From NCBI RefSeq assembly GCF_965205175.1, contig NZ_OZ242038.1, positions 124,001-188,000 of the forward strand: 64,000 nucleotides of DNA. The letters run 5' to 3'. The DNA comes from Poriferisodalis sp965205175. Lineage in GTDB: Bacteria > Actinomycetota > Acidimicrobiia > Acidimicrobiales > Poriferisodalaceae. Both the position numbers and the translations under genes were made by a program. The notes below the pieces were generated by a model. It did not search any database. It was not told the DNA's origin and worked only from the letters and a program-made list of their open reading frames with translations. Of this stretch, positions 16,791 through 25,358 are shown in pieces. Every line of letters begins with the position of its first letter. Positions within the stretch are counted from its first letter, which is position 1.

Positions 16791-18434
16791 TCAGATGAAC
16801 GGTCGCTCCTGATGTCGACCGAAGACGTCGGCGAGGGCGTTGGTCACCTCGCCCACGGTGGCACGGGTGCGCACGGTGTCGATCAGATGCGGCATGAGGT
16901 TGGCGTCAGTCTCCGCTGCTCGGCGAAGCGACGTCAGCGCCTCCTCCACGGCGGACTGACTGCGGTCAGCCCGCAGCTGCGCCAGCCGCTTGATCTGACG
17001 CTGCTCGTCGTCGTTGGTGATCTTCAGCAAATCGATGTCGTCGTCTTCGCTGCCCTCGGTGAACTCGCTGGCGGCCACCACCACCCGGCGGCCCGCGTTC
17101 ACTTTCTTCTCGAACTCGTAGGCGGCGTCGGCGATCCCCGACTGGTACCAGCCGTCGTCGATCAGCCGGAAGGCGCCCTCGAGCATCGAACCGGCGCCGG
17201 CTGCGTCGATGTGCGCGAACATCTCCTCCGCCTCGGCCTCGAGCCTGTCGGTCAGTTCCTCGACGAACCAGCTGCCCCCGAGCGGATCGATGACGTTGGC
17301 GGCACCGGTCTCGTGAGCGATGATCTGCTGGGTTCTCAGGGCGATTCTGGCTGCCTTGTCGGTCGGCAGCGCCAGCGCTTCGTCCATCGAGTTCGTGTGC
17401 AGGCTCTGGGTGCCGCCGAGCACCCCGGCCAGCGCCTCGATGGCGGTGCGAGCGATGTTGATCTCCGGCTGCTGCGCGGTGAGCGAGACGCCCGCTGTCT
17501 GCGTGTGGAAGCGCAGCATCATGGAACGCTCATTCTGGGCGCCGTAGCGGTCGCGCATCCACCGGGCCCAGATGCGACGTGCGGCTCGGTACTTGGCGAT
17601 CTCTTCGAAGAAGTCGATGTGGGCGTTGAAGAAGAAACTCAGACGCGGAGCGAACTCGTCGGCCGGCAGTCCCCGCTGTGCGGCAGCCTCCACATAGGCG
17701 AATCCGTTGGCCAGCGTGAATGCGAGCTCCTGAGCTGCCGTGGAACCGGCCTCGCGAATGTGGTAGCCGCTGATCGACACCGAGTTCCAGCGAGGCATCT
17801 CCGAGGTGGCGAACTCGATGGTGTCGGCGACAAGCCGCATCGACGGCCTCGGGGGGTACACCCATTCCTTCTGAGCCTGGTACTCCTTGAGAATGTCGTT
17901 CTGCAGCGTGCCGCCCAGATTTCGGCGCTGCGCGCCCTGCTCCTCGGCGTTGGCCACGAACATCGCCCAGATCGTGGCGGCCGGCGCGTTGATCGTCATC
18001 GAGGTGGTGGTCGCCTCGAGGTCGATGCCGTCGTACAGCTCCGCCATGTCCTCGATCGAATCGACCGCTACGCCGCAACGACCTACTTCGCCCAGCGACA
18101 TGACGTCATCGGAGTCGAGACCCATGAGTGTCGGCATGTCGAATGCCGTAGAGAGTCCGCCGCCGCCTGCAGCGAGAATCTCATGGAATCGCTTGTTGGT
18201 GTCCTCTGGGGTGCCGAAGCCCGCAAACATGCGCATGGTCCACAGGCGGCCGCGGTAGCCGCTGGCGTGGACGCCGCGCGTGTAGGGATACTGGCCGGGC
18301 CAGCCGACATCAGCGGCGGGTTCGCTGTCGTCAGGCGCATAGAGCGGCGCCAGCTCGAGACCGCTCATCGTCTCGAAGTCGGCATCGCGTACTGGGGTGG
18401 AGTCGAACTCTGCCTGCCAGCGTTCCCGTGTCAC
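16791..18434 (-). CDS. icmA: B12-dependent acyl-CoA mutase large subunit, isobutyryl-CoA mutase type
   Basis: 547-residue TIM-barrel subunit of a coenzyme-B12 acyl-CoA mutase with no cobalamin-binding domain, so a separate small subunit is required and is not in this window. Default annotation would be methylmalonyl-CoA mutase, but the two substrate-specificity positions argue otherwise. The MCM Tyr89 position (RQYAGF in MCM) is Phe70 in RMFAGF, and the Arg207 position (MVRNTY in MCM) is Gln188 in QAQKEW, exactly 118 residues apart as in MCM. Phe/Gln is the isobutyryl-CoA mutase pair. The GTG at 18434 is chosen because AGGAGG lies 6 bases upstream; a longer frame begins at 18506. Confidence 0.85.
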   Translation of the reverse strand: MTRERWQAEFDSTPVRDADFETMSGLELAPLYAPDDSEPAADVGWPGQYPYTRGVHASGYRGRLWTMRMFAGFGTPEDTNKRFHEILAAGGGGLSTAFDMPTLMGLDSDDVMSLGEVGRCGVAVDSIEDMAELYDGIDLEATTTSMTINAPAATIWAMFVANAEEQGAQRRNLGGTLQNDILKEYQAQKEWVYPPRPSMRLVADTIEFATSEMPRWNSVSISGYHIREAGSTAAQELAFTLANGFAYVEAAAQRGLPADEFAPRLSFFFNAHIDFFEEIAKYRAARRIWARWMRDRYGAQNERSMMLRFHTQTAGVSLTAQQPEINIARTAIEALAGVLGGTQSLHTNSMDEALALPTDKAARIALRTQQIIAHETGAANVIDPLGGSWFVEELTDRLEAEAEEMFAHIDAAGAGSMLEGAFRLIDDGWYQSGIADAAYEFEKKVNAGRRVVVAASEFTEGSEDDDIDLLKITNDDEQRQIKRLAQLRADRSQSAVEEALTSLRRAAETDANLMPHLIDTVRTRATVGEVTNALADVFGRHQERPFI

Positions 18435-18587
18435 CGGTTTCCTCCTGATGTCTGCGTGCTCGTGCCGACGGTGCCCGCGTCTGTCACGCATGCCCGGGTC
18501 TGCCACGATGCCCCCGACAGTGCCCGCAGTGTAGGCAACTCATCGCAACTCGTTCCCGCTGCTCGGCCCGAGCTCATGCGCCCACCC

Positions 18588-19454
18588 TCATGGGCTCACC
18601 ATGCCGGCAATGCCCACCGGTCCGGGTCCAGCACCGAGACGCCGCTTGGCGCCTGCGGCGACGGCACGGGCGGTGAGATGGTGGGCGCGGTCGATTGCAG
18701 CTTCGAGTGCGGTGCCCTTGGCCAGTTCGGCGCAGATCGCGGCCGAGAGCACATCGCCCGAACCGCGCACATTGCGAGTCCGGATGCGCGCCGCCGACAT
18801 CAGCCGAACACTGCCGTTGACGACGGCGACGTCGGTCATCGTCTCTCCAGTCCGAAGCCGGCCGCCAGTGACGATGACAGCCTCCGGTCCCGCAGCGGCG
18901 ATCTCGTGGGCTGCCTCGATCCACGCGTCAGCTTGCTCAGGCAGCTCTCGGCCCAGCAGTCGACCTGCTTCGAGGTGGTTCGGCGTCACCACTCGAGCGC
19001 ACGGCAGCAGCCGGGTCACGATCGCGCGCTCGGCCGATGCGGCGAGCATGGGGCGGCCGGCGCCGTCGACCAGCACAGGATCCACGACCAGCTGAGCAAG
19101 CCTGCGCTCGGCGATCGATGCAACGGCTGCCACCGTCTCCGCTGAGAGCATCAGGCCCGTCTTGGCAGCCCCTATGGGCAGGTCGTCGAGCACCGCGTGA
19201 ATCTGCGCTGACACCAGGTCGGCATCGACCGGGCTCGCCGTCCGGAACTCGACAGTGTTCTGCGCCGACACCAGCGTCAATGCGAATGCACCATGGACGC
19301 CGCACGCTGCGAAGGCGCTCAAGTCTGCTGCCAGTCCCGCCGAGCCAGAGGAATCAGCCCCCGAGATCGTCAACGCGGCGGGCCGGCGCTCGTGCTGCCG
19401 GGACGCGTGCTGCCGGGCCTGACGGCAGCTCTCGCCGTTGCTCACGCCGGTCAT
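18588..19454 (-). CDS. thiD: Hydroxymethylpyrimidine(-phosphate) kinase ThiD
   Basis: Ribokinase-fold kinase that phosphorylates HMP and HMP-phosphate to HMP-PP for thiamine synthesis. Signatures: SGADSSGSAG close to the N-terminus (substrate binding), AAKTGLM, the VVDPVLV strand, TPNHLEA, and the anion-hole region RGSGDVLSAAI near the C-terminus. About 288 residues from the ATG at 19454; a GTG at 19484 would add ten. The usual motif GTGD/CTGD appears as GSGD here. Product feeds thiamine diphosphate to Dxs and other enzymes. Single gene, divergent from the AcoX-like gene. Confidence 0.9.
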   Translation of the reverse strand: MTGVSNGESCRQARQHASRQHERRPAALTISGADSSGSAGLAADLSAFAACGVHGAFALTLVSAQNTVEFRTASPVDADLVSAQIHAVLDDLPIGAAKTGLMLSAETVAAVASIAERRLAQLVVDPVLVDGAGRPMLAASAERAIVTRLLPCARVVTPNHLEAGRLLGRELPEQADAWIEAAHEIAAAGPEAVIVTGGRLRTGETMTDVAVVNGSVRLMSAARIRTRNVRGSGDVLSAAICAELAKGTALEAAIDRAHHLTARAVAAGAKRRLGAGPGPVGIAGMVSP

Positions 19455-19534
19455 CTGCACCAGTACAACAGTTGAAGATGCCACCGGGCGTTCACGCGGC
19501 CTTCACGCGACACCACAGCTAACGTCGCAGGGCA

Positions 19535-20671
19535 ATGGCCGGATCCGTGCAGACGCGCAGCTGTTCGCACGGCGGCATCAACGCTGCCGGGGGCACGGTC
19601 GGGATCATCGCCAACCCGGTCTCCGGGCGCGACGTTCGCCGGGTAGCGGCGCGGGGCGCAGTGTCCACCACTGAGGACAAGCGCAATCGGATCGCTCGTG
19701 CGGTCATCGGCGCCGTCACCGCAGGCGCTACGCGGATTGTGGCCATGGCCGAACCGTTCAGCATCGCCACCGGTGCGCTGACAGACCTGCGCATCGATGC
19801 CGAGGTGGAGATCGTCGACGTGGGCGCCACTGTCTCGCCCGCCGACACGATCCGTGCAGCCGAGGCCATGCGGTCTCGCAACGTCAGCGTGCTGGTGACA
19901 TTGGGCGGCGACGGTACGAACCGCACGATCGCGAAGGTCTGGCCCGAGGCCACGCTCGTGCCGATGTCGACCGGCACCAACAATGTGTTTCCCAGCCTGA
20001 CCGAGCCGACCGTCGCCGGCGCTGCAGCTGGGCTGGTGGCAAGCGGCGCAGTGAGCCCAGCTGCGTGCGCACCACGGTCGAAGCTGGTCACCGCAGTCCT
20101 GCCGGGCTGCTGGAGCGAGATCGCGCTGGTAGACGCGGTCACGCTGGCAGACGACTTCGTCGGCAATCGCATGCCGGCCGACGGGATGCGGATGCGACAA
20201 CTGCTGGTGTCGCAGGCCCATCCGGCCAGCATCGGCCTCAGTTCGCTGGCAGGGCTGCTGCGACCGTGCTCGCGTGCGGAGGACGCGGGCGTGCTGGTGG
20301 AGTGCGGCCCCGGCGGCCGGCCGATGCGAGCGCCACTGGCACCCGGGCTGTACGGGACGGTACCCGTGCTCAGCTGTCGCACCCTCGAGCTGGGCGAAGC
20401 CGCGCAGCTTCGAGGGCCGGCCGTGCTGTCGCTCGACGGCGACCGGGAGCGTGCCATCGGCGCGCACGAGTCGGTGACCGCAAGGGTGCAGCGCAACGGG
20501 CCGAGGGTGGTGGATGTGCAGCGAACCCTAGAGCTAGGCGCCGCTGCCGGCGTCTTCGAGATGCCCTTGCGTGGTGCCGCAGCGTCACTGTCCGTCAGCC
20601 AGGAACTCAGCGCGGCGCCCCCTATGGGCTACCGGCGCGCTGACGGCACCGAAGTCCGCGACTGCTGCTGA
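19535..20671 (+). CDS. ATP-NAD kinase-fold protein, AcoX-like
   Basis: 378-residue member of the NAD kinase/diacylglycerol kinase superfamily. The nucleotide-binding GGDGTNR motif lies near residue 128 and is followed by PMSTGTNNVFP, matching the GGDGT...GTxN pattern of ATP-NAD kinases. The length and the N-terminal GIIANPVSGRD segment resemble AcoX of acetoin-catabolism clusters, whose activity is not firmly established. No acetoin dehydrogenase genes are nearby, so function is open: it may phosphorylate a nucleotide cofactor or another small molecule. Divergent from thiD with an 80-base spacer. Confidence 0.75.
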   Translation: MAGSVQTRSCSHGGINAAGGTVGIIANPVSGRDVRRVAARGAVSTTEDKRNRIARAVIGAVTAGATRIVAMAEPFSIATGALTDLRIDAEVEIVDVGATVSPADTIRAAEAMRSRNVSVLVTLGGDGTNRTIAKVWPEATLVPMSTGTNNVFPSLTEPTVAGAAAGLVASGAVSPAACAPRSKLVTAVLPGCWSEIALVDAVTLADDFVGNRMPADGMRMRQLLVSQAHPASIGLSSLAGLLRPCSRAEDAGVLVECGPGGRPMRAPLAPGLYGTVPVLSCRTLELGEAAQLRGPAVLSLDGDRERAIGAHESVTARVQRNGPRVVDVQRTLELGAAAGVFEMPLRGAAASLSVSQELSAAPPMGYRRADGTEVRDCC

Positions 20672-20773
20672 GACCCGAAGGGCCTGGCGGCAACAGGTGC
20701 ATGGCGCCGTCGGGACCTGACGCCGACGGACATGACGGTGGGGCTCGTCCCGCCGCATGATGCATTCCTGACT

Positions 20774-20787
20774 AATCCAGTCGGATT
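20774..20787. promoter_or_regulatory. Inverted repeat upstream of peroxiredoxin gene
   Basis: AATCC (20774-20778), 4-base spacer, GGATT (20783-20787), set in an AT-rich patch of an otherwise GC-rich region about 85 bases upstream of the peroxiredoxin ATG. A small symmetric site in this position may be an operator for a redox-sensing repressor; the regulator is unknown. Confidence 0.4.
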
Positions 20788-20871
20788 TATCGACAAAGGC
20801 TGCTACCCTTGCCGGCACGGTCCGAGTCCCGCTCGGCTCTGGCCACTGCCCCACCCCCATGGAGGACGACG

Positions 20872-21549
20872 ATGGCACTCCGCCTCAATGACACAGCGCC
20901 CGACTTCACTGCCGACACCACCGAAGGCGAGATCAGCTTCCACGACTGGATCGGAGACGGCTGGGCACTGCTCTTCTCTCACCCGAAGGACTTCACCCCG
21001 GTCTGCACCACCGAGCTGGGCGCGGTCGCCGGCCTGAAGGACGAGTTCGCTGCCCGCAACTGCAAGATCATCGGCATCAGCGTCGACGGAGTGCGCGACC
21101 ACACGAGCTGGAAGTCAGACATCGCCTCGGCCACGGGCCACGAAGTGAACTACCCGCTCATCGGCGACCCTGAGCTCAACGTCGTCAAGCTCTACGACAT
21201 GCTGCCCGCCGACGCCGGCGACACCTCGCAGGGACGCACCGCCGCCGACAACGCCACGGCTCGCACGGTGTTCATCATCGGGCCGGACCGCAAGATCAAG
21301 GCATCGCTGACCTATCCGATGACGACCGGTCGCAACTTCACGGAGATCCTGCGCCTGCTGGACTCCTGCCAGCTCACCGCCGCCGAACAGGTTGCTACAC
21401 CGGCCAACTGGCGCCAAGGCGACGACGTCATCATCGTGCCCGCTGTCTCGAACGAGGCTGCGGCCGAGAAGTACCCCGACGGCTGGGAATCGCCCCTGCC
21501 GTATCTGCGCTTGGTGCCCCAGCCGGGCGCAGCACGGTCAGCCGACTAG
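20872..21549 (+). CDS. 1-Cys (Prx6-type) peroxiredoxin
   Basis: 225-residue thiol peroxidase reducing H2O2 and organic hydroperoxides. The peroxidatic cysteine is Cys45 in PVCTTE, preceded by SHPKDFTP, and the extended C-terminal domain typical of Prx6 enzymes is present (PDGWESPLPYLR). A few other cysteines occur (Cys60, Cys164) but not in the 2-Cys resolving position, so reduction probably needs an external thiol, possibly mycothiol in this organism. The ATG at 20872 is preceded by GGAGG at a good distance. The stop overlaps the convergent pncB stop by a few bases. Confidence 0.93.
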   Translation: MALRLNDTAPDFTADTTEGEISFHDWIGDGWALLFSHPKDFTPVCTTELGAVAGLKDEFAARNCKIIGISVDGVRDHTSWKSDIASATGHEVNYPLIGDPELNVVKLYDMLPADAGDTSQGRTAADNATARTVFIIGPDRKIKASLTYPMTTGRNFTEILRLLDSCQLTAAEQVATPANWRQGDDVIIVPAVSNEAAAEKYPDGWESPLPYLRLVPQPGAARSAD

Positions 21550-22862
21550 CCAAACCCGTTCACACTTGGCTCGCTGGGCTCGGAGGCCACCTCGGCCTCG
21601 AAGGCCGGACTGCCGTCGAGACTGCGCATCGAGGCCGGCAGCTCTGCGCGCACGCGCTGGTGGAAGACGCGATCTTGAGCGAGCGTGTAGGGGTATGCGG
21701 ACTGGCCGGATCGCAGCAGCGGGACGTGCATCGGCCGGCTGTTGGTAGGGCCGGGGCGATCCTGTTCGACCAGCGTCTCCGACACGGCTTCGTCGTTGCG
21801 CACCACTCGATAGGGCCGCACCACCCCGCCCCGGGTGGCCTTGCCCGCCGATTCCTTGTGGACGGGCACCACCGGCTCGTGCGTGCCGGATCGACGGGCA
21901 ATGGCAACCGCCTTGTAGACCATGCCGGCCGTCGCGTGGCCCGAGCCGACCACGAGCTGGGTGCCCACCCCATAGCCGTCCACGGGCAGGTGTGCCAGAT
22001 CGGCAATGCGGTACTCATCGAGGTCTCCCGACACCACGATGCGAGTCGACTCGGCGCCGGCGTCGTCTAGCCACTGACGCACCCGAGGCACCTCCACGGT
22101 GAGATCGCCCGAGTCGATGCGCACCGCTCCCGGGACACCGCCGAGACGCTTCGCGGCAGCCAATCCTCGTTCCAGCCCGGTCCGCACGTCGAACGTGTCG
22201 ATGAGCAGCGTGGTCTCGAGACCATGCGCTCTCATCTGCGCTTCGAACGCTGCCTCCTCGTCATGGTGGGCCAGCGTGAACGCATGGGCGGCCGTGCCGG
22301 CGGTAGGTATGGCGAACTGCTGACCGGCGAGCAGGTTCGACGTCGCATCGAAGCCCACCAGCCAGGCGGCCCGCGCTGCGGCGACGGCTGCAAGCTCGTG
22401 GGTGCGGCGGCCGCCCATCTCGATCAGATGACGTCCCTGCGCGACATCGTGCATCCGGGCCGCTGCAGATGCGACCGCGCAGTCGTGGTTCAGCACCGAC
22501 AGCACCAGCGTCTCCGCCAGCAGCGCAGTGCCCAGCGAGGCGTCGACGCGAAGCACTGGGCTGCCGGGCACGTAGAAGTCGCCCTCGCGGTAGCTCCAGG
22601 CATCGCCGTCGAATCGGAATGACGCCAGGTAGTCGAGCAGGCCGTCGCTGAAGCGTCCGAGCCGAGCGAGATAGGCCAAGTCCTCGGCTTCGAATCGGTA
22701 GTCCGCGAGCAGCCCTGCCAGCCGGCCGGGACCCGCCACCACGCCGTAGCCGCGTCCTGGCGGCAGTCGACGGGCGAACACCTCGAAGCAGGCGCGCCGC
22801 GAGGCCACGCCGGACTGCAACGCCGCGTCGAGCATCGTCAGCTCGTACAGGTCGGTCATCAT
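21546..22862 (-). CDS. pncB: Nicotinate phosphoribosyltransferase
   Basis: NAD salvage enzyme joining nicotinate and PRPP to nicotinate mononucleotide. The 438-residue protein starts at the double ATG at 22862 (MMTDLYELTM), the conserved opening of the family. Further signatures are the GGRRTHE segment with the active-site His region, VGFDATSN, LIDTFD, RIDSGDL and the YGVGTQLV glycine-rich loop. A GTG twelve bases upstream is possible but less likely. It is convergent with the peroxiredoxin gene, and the stop codons overlap. Confidence 0.93.
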   Translation of the reverse strand: MMTDLYELTMLDAALQSGVASRRACFEVFARRLPPGRGYGVVAGPGRLAGLLADYRFEAEDLAYLARLGRFSDGLLDYLASFRFDGDAWSYREGDFYVPGSPVLRVDASLGTALLAETLVLSVLNHDCAVASAAARMHDVAQGRHLIEMGGRRTHELAAVAAARAAWLVGFDATSNLLAGQQFAIPTAGTAAHAFTLAHHDEEAAFEAQMRAHGLETTLLIDTFDVRTGLERGLAAAKRLGGVPGAVRIDSGDLTVEVPRVRQWLDDAGAESTRIVVSGDLDEYRIADLAHLPVDGYGVGTQLVVGSGHATAGMVYKAVAIARRSGTHEPVVPVHKESAGKATRGGVVRPYRVVRNDEAVSETLVEQDRPGPTNSRPMHVPLLRSGQSAYPYTLAQDRVFHQRVRAELPASMRSLDGSPAFEAEVASEPSEPSVNGFG

Positions 22863-22942
22863 GGCCGTAGCCACACAGCAAGTCTGCCCGCACGAACGGC
22901 TGCGTACCGTGAGCCGGCCCGGCAGCGCTCGGCCGACCCAGA

Positions 22943-23257
22943 TCAGCCGCCGCCGGATGGCCGAGCGGACAGCACCACGTCGAAGCTCAGCAGCTCAGCG
23001 CCGTGGGCGATCGGCTGTTGTGCAGCTTCGGCGTGACCCCGGACGAACGCCGGCGATTGGATCCATGCCAGGAACGCTGCCTCGCTGGCCCAGCGCGTGT
23101 AGACGTACCACGTGTTGCCCTCGGCGGGTCGGAGCAGTTCGAAGCCTTCGAATCCTTCCATGTGCTCGACCTCGCCGACACGTCGCTTGAAGCGCGTCAG
23201 GAGTTCGTCTCCTGCGTCCTCGGGCACGGTGATGGCATTGATGCGCACGATGCTCAT
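22943..23257 (-). CDS. ABM-domain protein, possible heme-degrading monooxygenase
   Basis: 104-residue antibiotic-biosynthesis-monooxygenase (ABM) fold protein. The ferredoxin-like pattern is clear: MSIVRINAITV strand, a helix with FKRRVGEVEHMEGFEGFELL, then NTWYVYTRW and a late histidine in GHAEAAQ. Small ABM dimers include heme oxygenases IsdG, MhuD and HmoA, which have an Asn/Trp/His catalytic set; the NTW and the two candidate histidines fit this but are not proof. The ATG at 23257 has GGAGA upstream. Its place next to an IdeR-box iron/heme importer supports a heme-iron role. Confidence 0.68.
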   Translation of the reverse strand: MSIVRINAITVPEDAGDELLTRFKRRVGEVEHMEGFEGFELLRPAEGNTWYVYTRWASEAAFLAWIQSPAFVRGHAEAAQQPIAHGAELLSFDVVLSARPSGGG

Positions 23258-23367
23258 GCTTGTTTCTCCTTTTCCGGATTGGCCTCTTCGGAATGGCTGA
23301 GGTGCAGGAATACTCCAGCACGACGGCCCCGGTCGCGACCTCGCGTGCGGCATGTCGCTCGCATCGC

Positions 23368-24450
23368 TCAGGGTGACCGCGACCATGTCGTCGCGAGGTC
23401 GTCGCGCAACTGCGCGAGCAACTGCGCGGTTCGCGGGCCGTTGCCCAGCAGCAGCTGGTCGTCGTAGACGAGCACGCGGCGGTGCAGGCCGGCAGGGGTC
23501 TGCCCGAGGCCGCCGATGTCCAGCAAGCCGTCGATCCCGCCCACCGTTGCGAGACCTGCTGCGGGGACCAGCAACACATCGGGGGCAGCAGCCAAGATCG
23601 CCTCGGCGGAGATGGGAGCGCTGTCCTGAACGCCCATGGCGGCACCGACATCGACCCCGCCGGCCGCTTCGATCAGCCAGTGCGTGTTGGACGCCTGCCC
23701 GAGCACCAGTTGCGCGATCGCACCACGCACGTACAGCGCCAGCACCCGCGGCCGAGCGATGTCCGCATCGGCCCGAAGAGCTGCAGCGGCGATGGCAGCG
23801 TCGACCTCGGCGGCCAACGTTTCGCCTTTGTCGGGGATGCCCAGCGCAGCGGCCACCGCGCGGATCTTGCGGCCGGCGCCGTCGGGCGTCGCCTCGTTGG
23901 GGACGATGACGAGCGGGTAGCCGAGACGTCGCAGGTCGTCGAGTGCTTCGGGCGGACCGGCGATGTCGGTTGCCAGCAACAGCGTGGGCGCATGGGCGGC
24001 GATGGTCTCCGCAGCCAGGTCTCGCTGGTAGCCGATCTTGGGAAGCGCGTCAGCGGCCGGCGGATAGGTCGCGGACACGTCTGTGGCGACGACCTGTTGG
24101 CCGAATCCCAACGCGAAGACCACCTCGGCGAGATCTCCGTCGAGCGGGATGATGCGCTCGACGGAACCCACGGCGATCTCGGCCCCGGTTTCGTCGACGA
24201 CCGTGGAAGGGAGTGATGCGCCGATGCCAACCGCTGTCACCGCGTCAGCATCGGGGACGTCAGCTGCGGTTGCACTGACGCCGCAACCGGCGACGGCACC
24301 AGCCATAACCGCAGCGATCGCGCAACGGCGCAGGCGAACCCAACGCAGCCTGCCAGCCGACGGTCGATGCCCTCGGCAGCCGAGTAACACGCCTGTCAGC
24401 ATGAGGCCCCGTATTGCACTGCCATCTGCCACGTCATCAATCGTTGCCAT
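23368..24450 (-). CDS. Iron/heme ABC transporter substrate-binding lipoprotein
   Basis: Class III periplasmic-binding-fold protein. The sequence after a hydrophobic segment contains the lipobox A-V-A-G-C (near residue 56 from the ATG at 24450), so the mature protein is a surface lipoprotein. The mature part has the RIIPLDGDLAEVVFALG opening and the GGVDGLLDIGGLGQTP and LLLGNGPR segments characteristic of hemin-binding HmuT-type proteins. The start is uncertain (ATG 24450 or 24402). An IdeR box lies 10 bases upstream of 24450. It probably feeds the ATPase and permeases encoded at 24537-27377. Heme is favoured over siderophore, but two permeases are unusual for heme. Confidence 0.85.
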   Translation of the reverse strand: MATIDDVADGSAIRGLMLTGVLLGCRGHRPSAGRLRWVRLRRCAIAAVMAGAVAGCGVSATAADVPDADAVTAVGIGASLPSTVVDETGAEIAVGSVERIIPLDGDLAEVVFALGFGQQVVATDVSATYPPAADALPKIGYQRDLAAETIAAHAPTLLLATDIAGPPEALDDLRRLGYPLVIVPNEATPDGAGRKIRAVAAALGIPDKGETLAAEVDAAIAAAALRADADIARPRVLALYVRGAIAQLVLGQASNTHWLIEAAGGVDVGAAMGVQDSAPISAEAILAAAPDVLLVPAAGLATVGGIDGLLDIGGLGQTPAGLHRRVLVYDDQLLLGNGPRTAQLLAQLRDDLATTWSRSP

Positions 24451-24460
24451 ACGCCATATA

Positions 24461-24474
24461 TTAGGCAAACCTAA
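24461..24474 (-). promoter_or_regulatory. IdeR/DtxR iron box
   Basis: Perfect arms TTAGG and CCTAA with a 4-base spacer (CAAA), the core of the DtxR/IdeR consensus. It lies 10 bases upstream of the ATG of the substrate-binding lipoprotein gene, so iron-loaded IdeR should repress that gene separately from the permease/ATPase operon. Confidence 0.85.
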
Positions 24475-24536
24475 CTATTGTTGCAAACATGTCTTGCTAC
24501 GGACAATTCTGCCACTCGTTGCGAGAGCCGCTGCCG

Positions 24537-25358
24537 TCATCCCGCCGGCGAGCGCTGCCGCGACGCGTGCGAATGAGGAATGCACAAGGGCGCTCCGCTG
24601 ACCGGACAGGCGATGACGCTGACCCGCACCTCGAACACCTGCTCGATGAGCGCGGCTGTCACCACCTGCGACGGCGGCCCTGCGGCCCGTATCTCCCCGT
24701 TCGCCAACGCCAGCAGATGCGACGCGTAGCGGCATGCGTGGTTCAGATCGTGCAGCACCATGACGATGGTCCGGCCTTGGTCACGGTGCAAGCGCTCAAG
24801 CAGGTCGAGCATCTCGACTTGGTGCGCGATGTCCAGGTAGGTGGTCGGCTCGTCGAGCAGCAGCAGCGGTGTGTCCTGTGCGAGTGCCATGGCGATCCAA
24901 GCGCGCTGGCGCTGGCCTCCCGAAAGTTCGTCCACGCCGCGCTGCCTCACGTCGCCGAGGCCGGTGAGCTCGAGCGCCTCGTTGACGGCCTCGCTGTCGC
25001 GGGCAGACCACGGCGAGAACAGTCGCTGATGGGGGTAGCGGCCCCGGCGCACCAGTTGCTCGACGCTCAGGCCGTCAGGTGCCCGCGGCGACTGCGGCAA
25101 CAGGCCGAGCTGTACGGCGACGGCTCGGGTGGGCTGACGGGCGATATCTGCGCCGTTCAAGTACACCGCACCTTCGTTGGGTCGCAACAGGCGCGCGAGT
25201 GCCCGCAGCAGCGTCGTCTTGCCCGATGCGTTGGGCCCGACGACCGCAGTGATCTGACCTGCGGGAATGACAGCAGTGAGGCCGCTCAGCACGTCAGGAC
25301 CGCCGTAGCAGACGCGCAACCCCTCTGCTCGCAGCTGCGACGCCCCCTCAGCCTGCAC
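24537..25358 (-). CDS. Iron-compound ABC transporter ATPase (FecE/FepC type)
   Basis: 273-residue ABC ATPase. Walker A GPNASGKTT (residues about 41-49), Q-loop LLPQSPRAPDG, signature LSGGQRQR, Walker B LLLLDEPTT and the H-loop VLHDLNHA are all intact. Similarity is to the FepC/FecE ATPases of ferric-siderophore and heme importers. The start overlaps the end of the upstream permease by 11 bases, so it is translated as the third gene of the leftward operon beginning at 27377. Asn instead of Gly in GPNASGK is common in the family. Confidence 0.92.
   Translation of the reverse strand: MQAEGASQLRAEGLRVCYGGPDVLSGLTAVIPAGQITAVVGPNASGKTTLLRALARLLRPNEGAVYLNGADIARQPTRAVAVQLGLLPQSPRAPDGLSVEQLVRRGRYPHQRLFSPWSARDSEAVNEALELTGLGDVRQRGVDELSGGQRQRAWIAMALAQDTPLLLLDEPTTYLDIAHQVEMLDLLERLHRDQGRTIVMVLHDLNHACRYASHLLALANGEIRAAGPPSQVVTAALIEQVFEVRVSVIACPVSGAPLCIPHSHASRQRSPAG

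Noticed and set aside
16791..18434. Methylmalonyl-CoA mutase large subunit
   Set aside because: Both substrate-determining positions carry the isobutyryl-CoA mutase residues (Phe, Gln).
16812..19145. 777-residue plus-strand open frame
   Set aside because: Antisense to the mutase and ThiD genes, with His/Arg-rich composition typical of a shadow frame.
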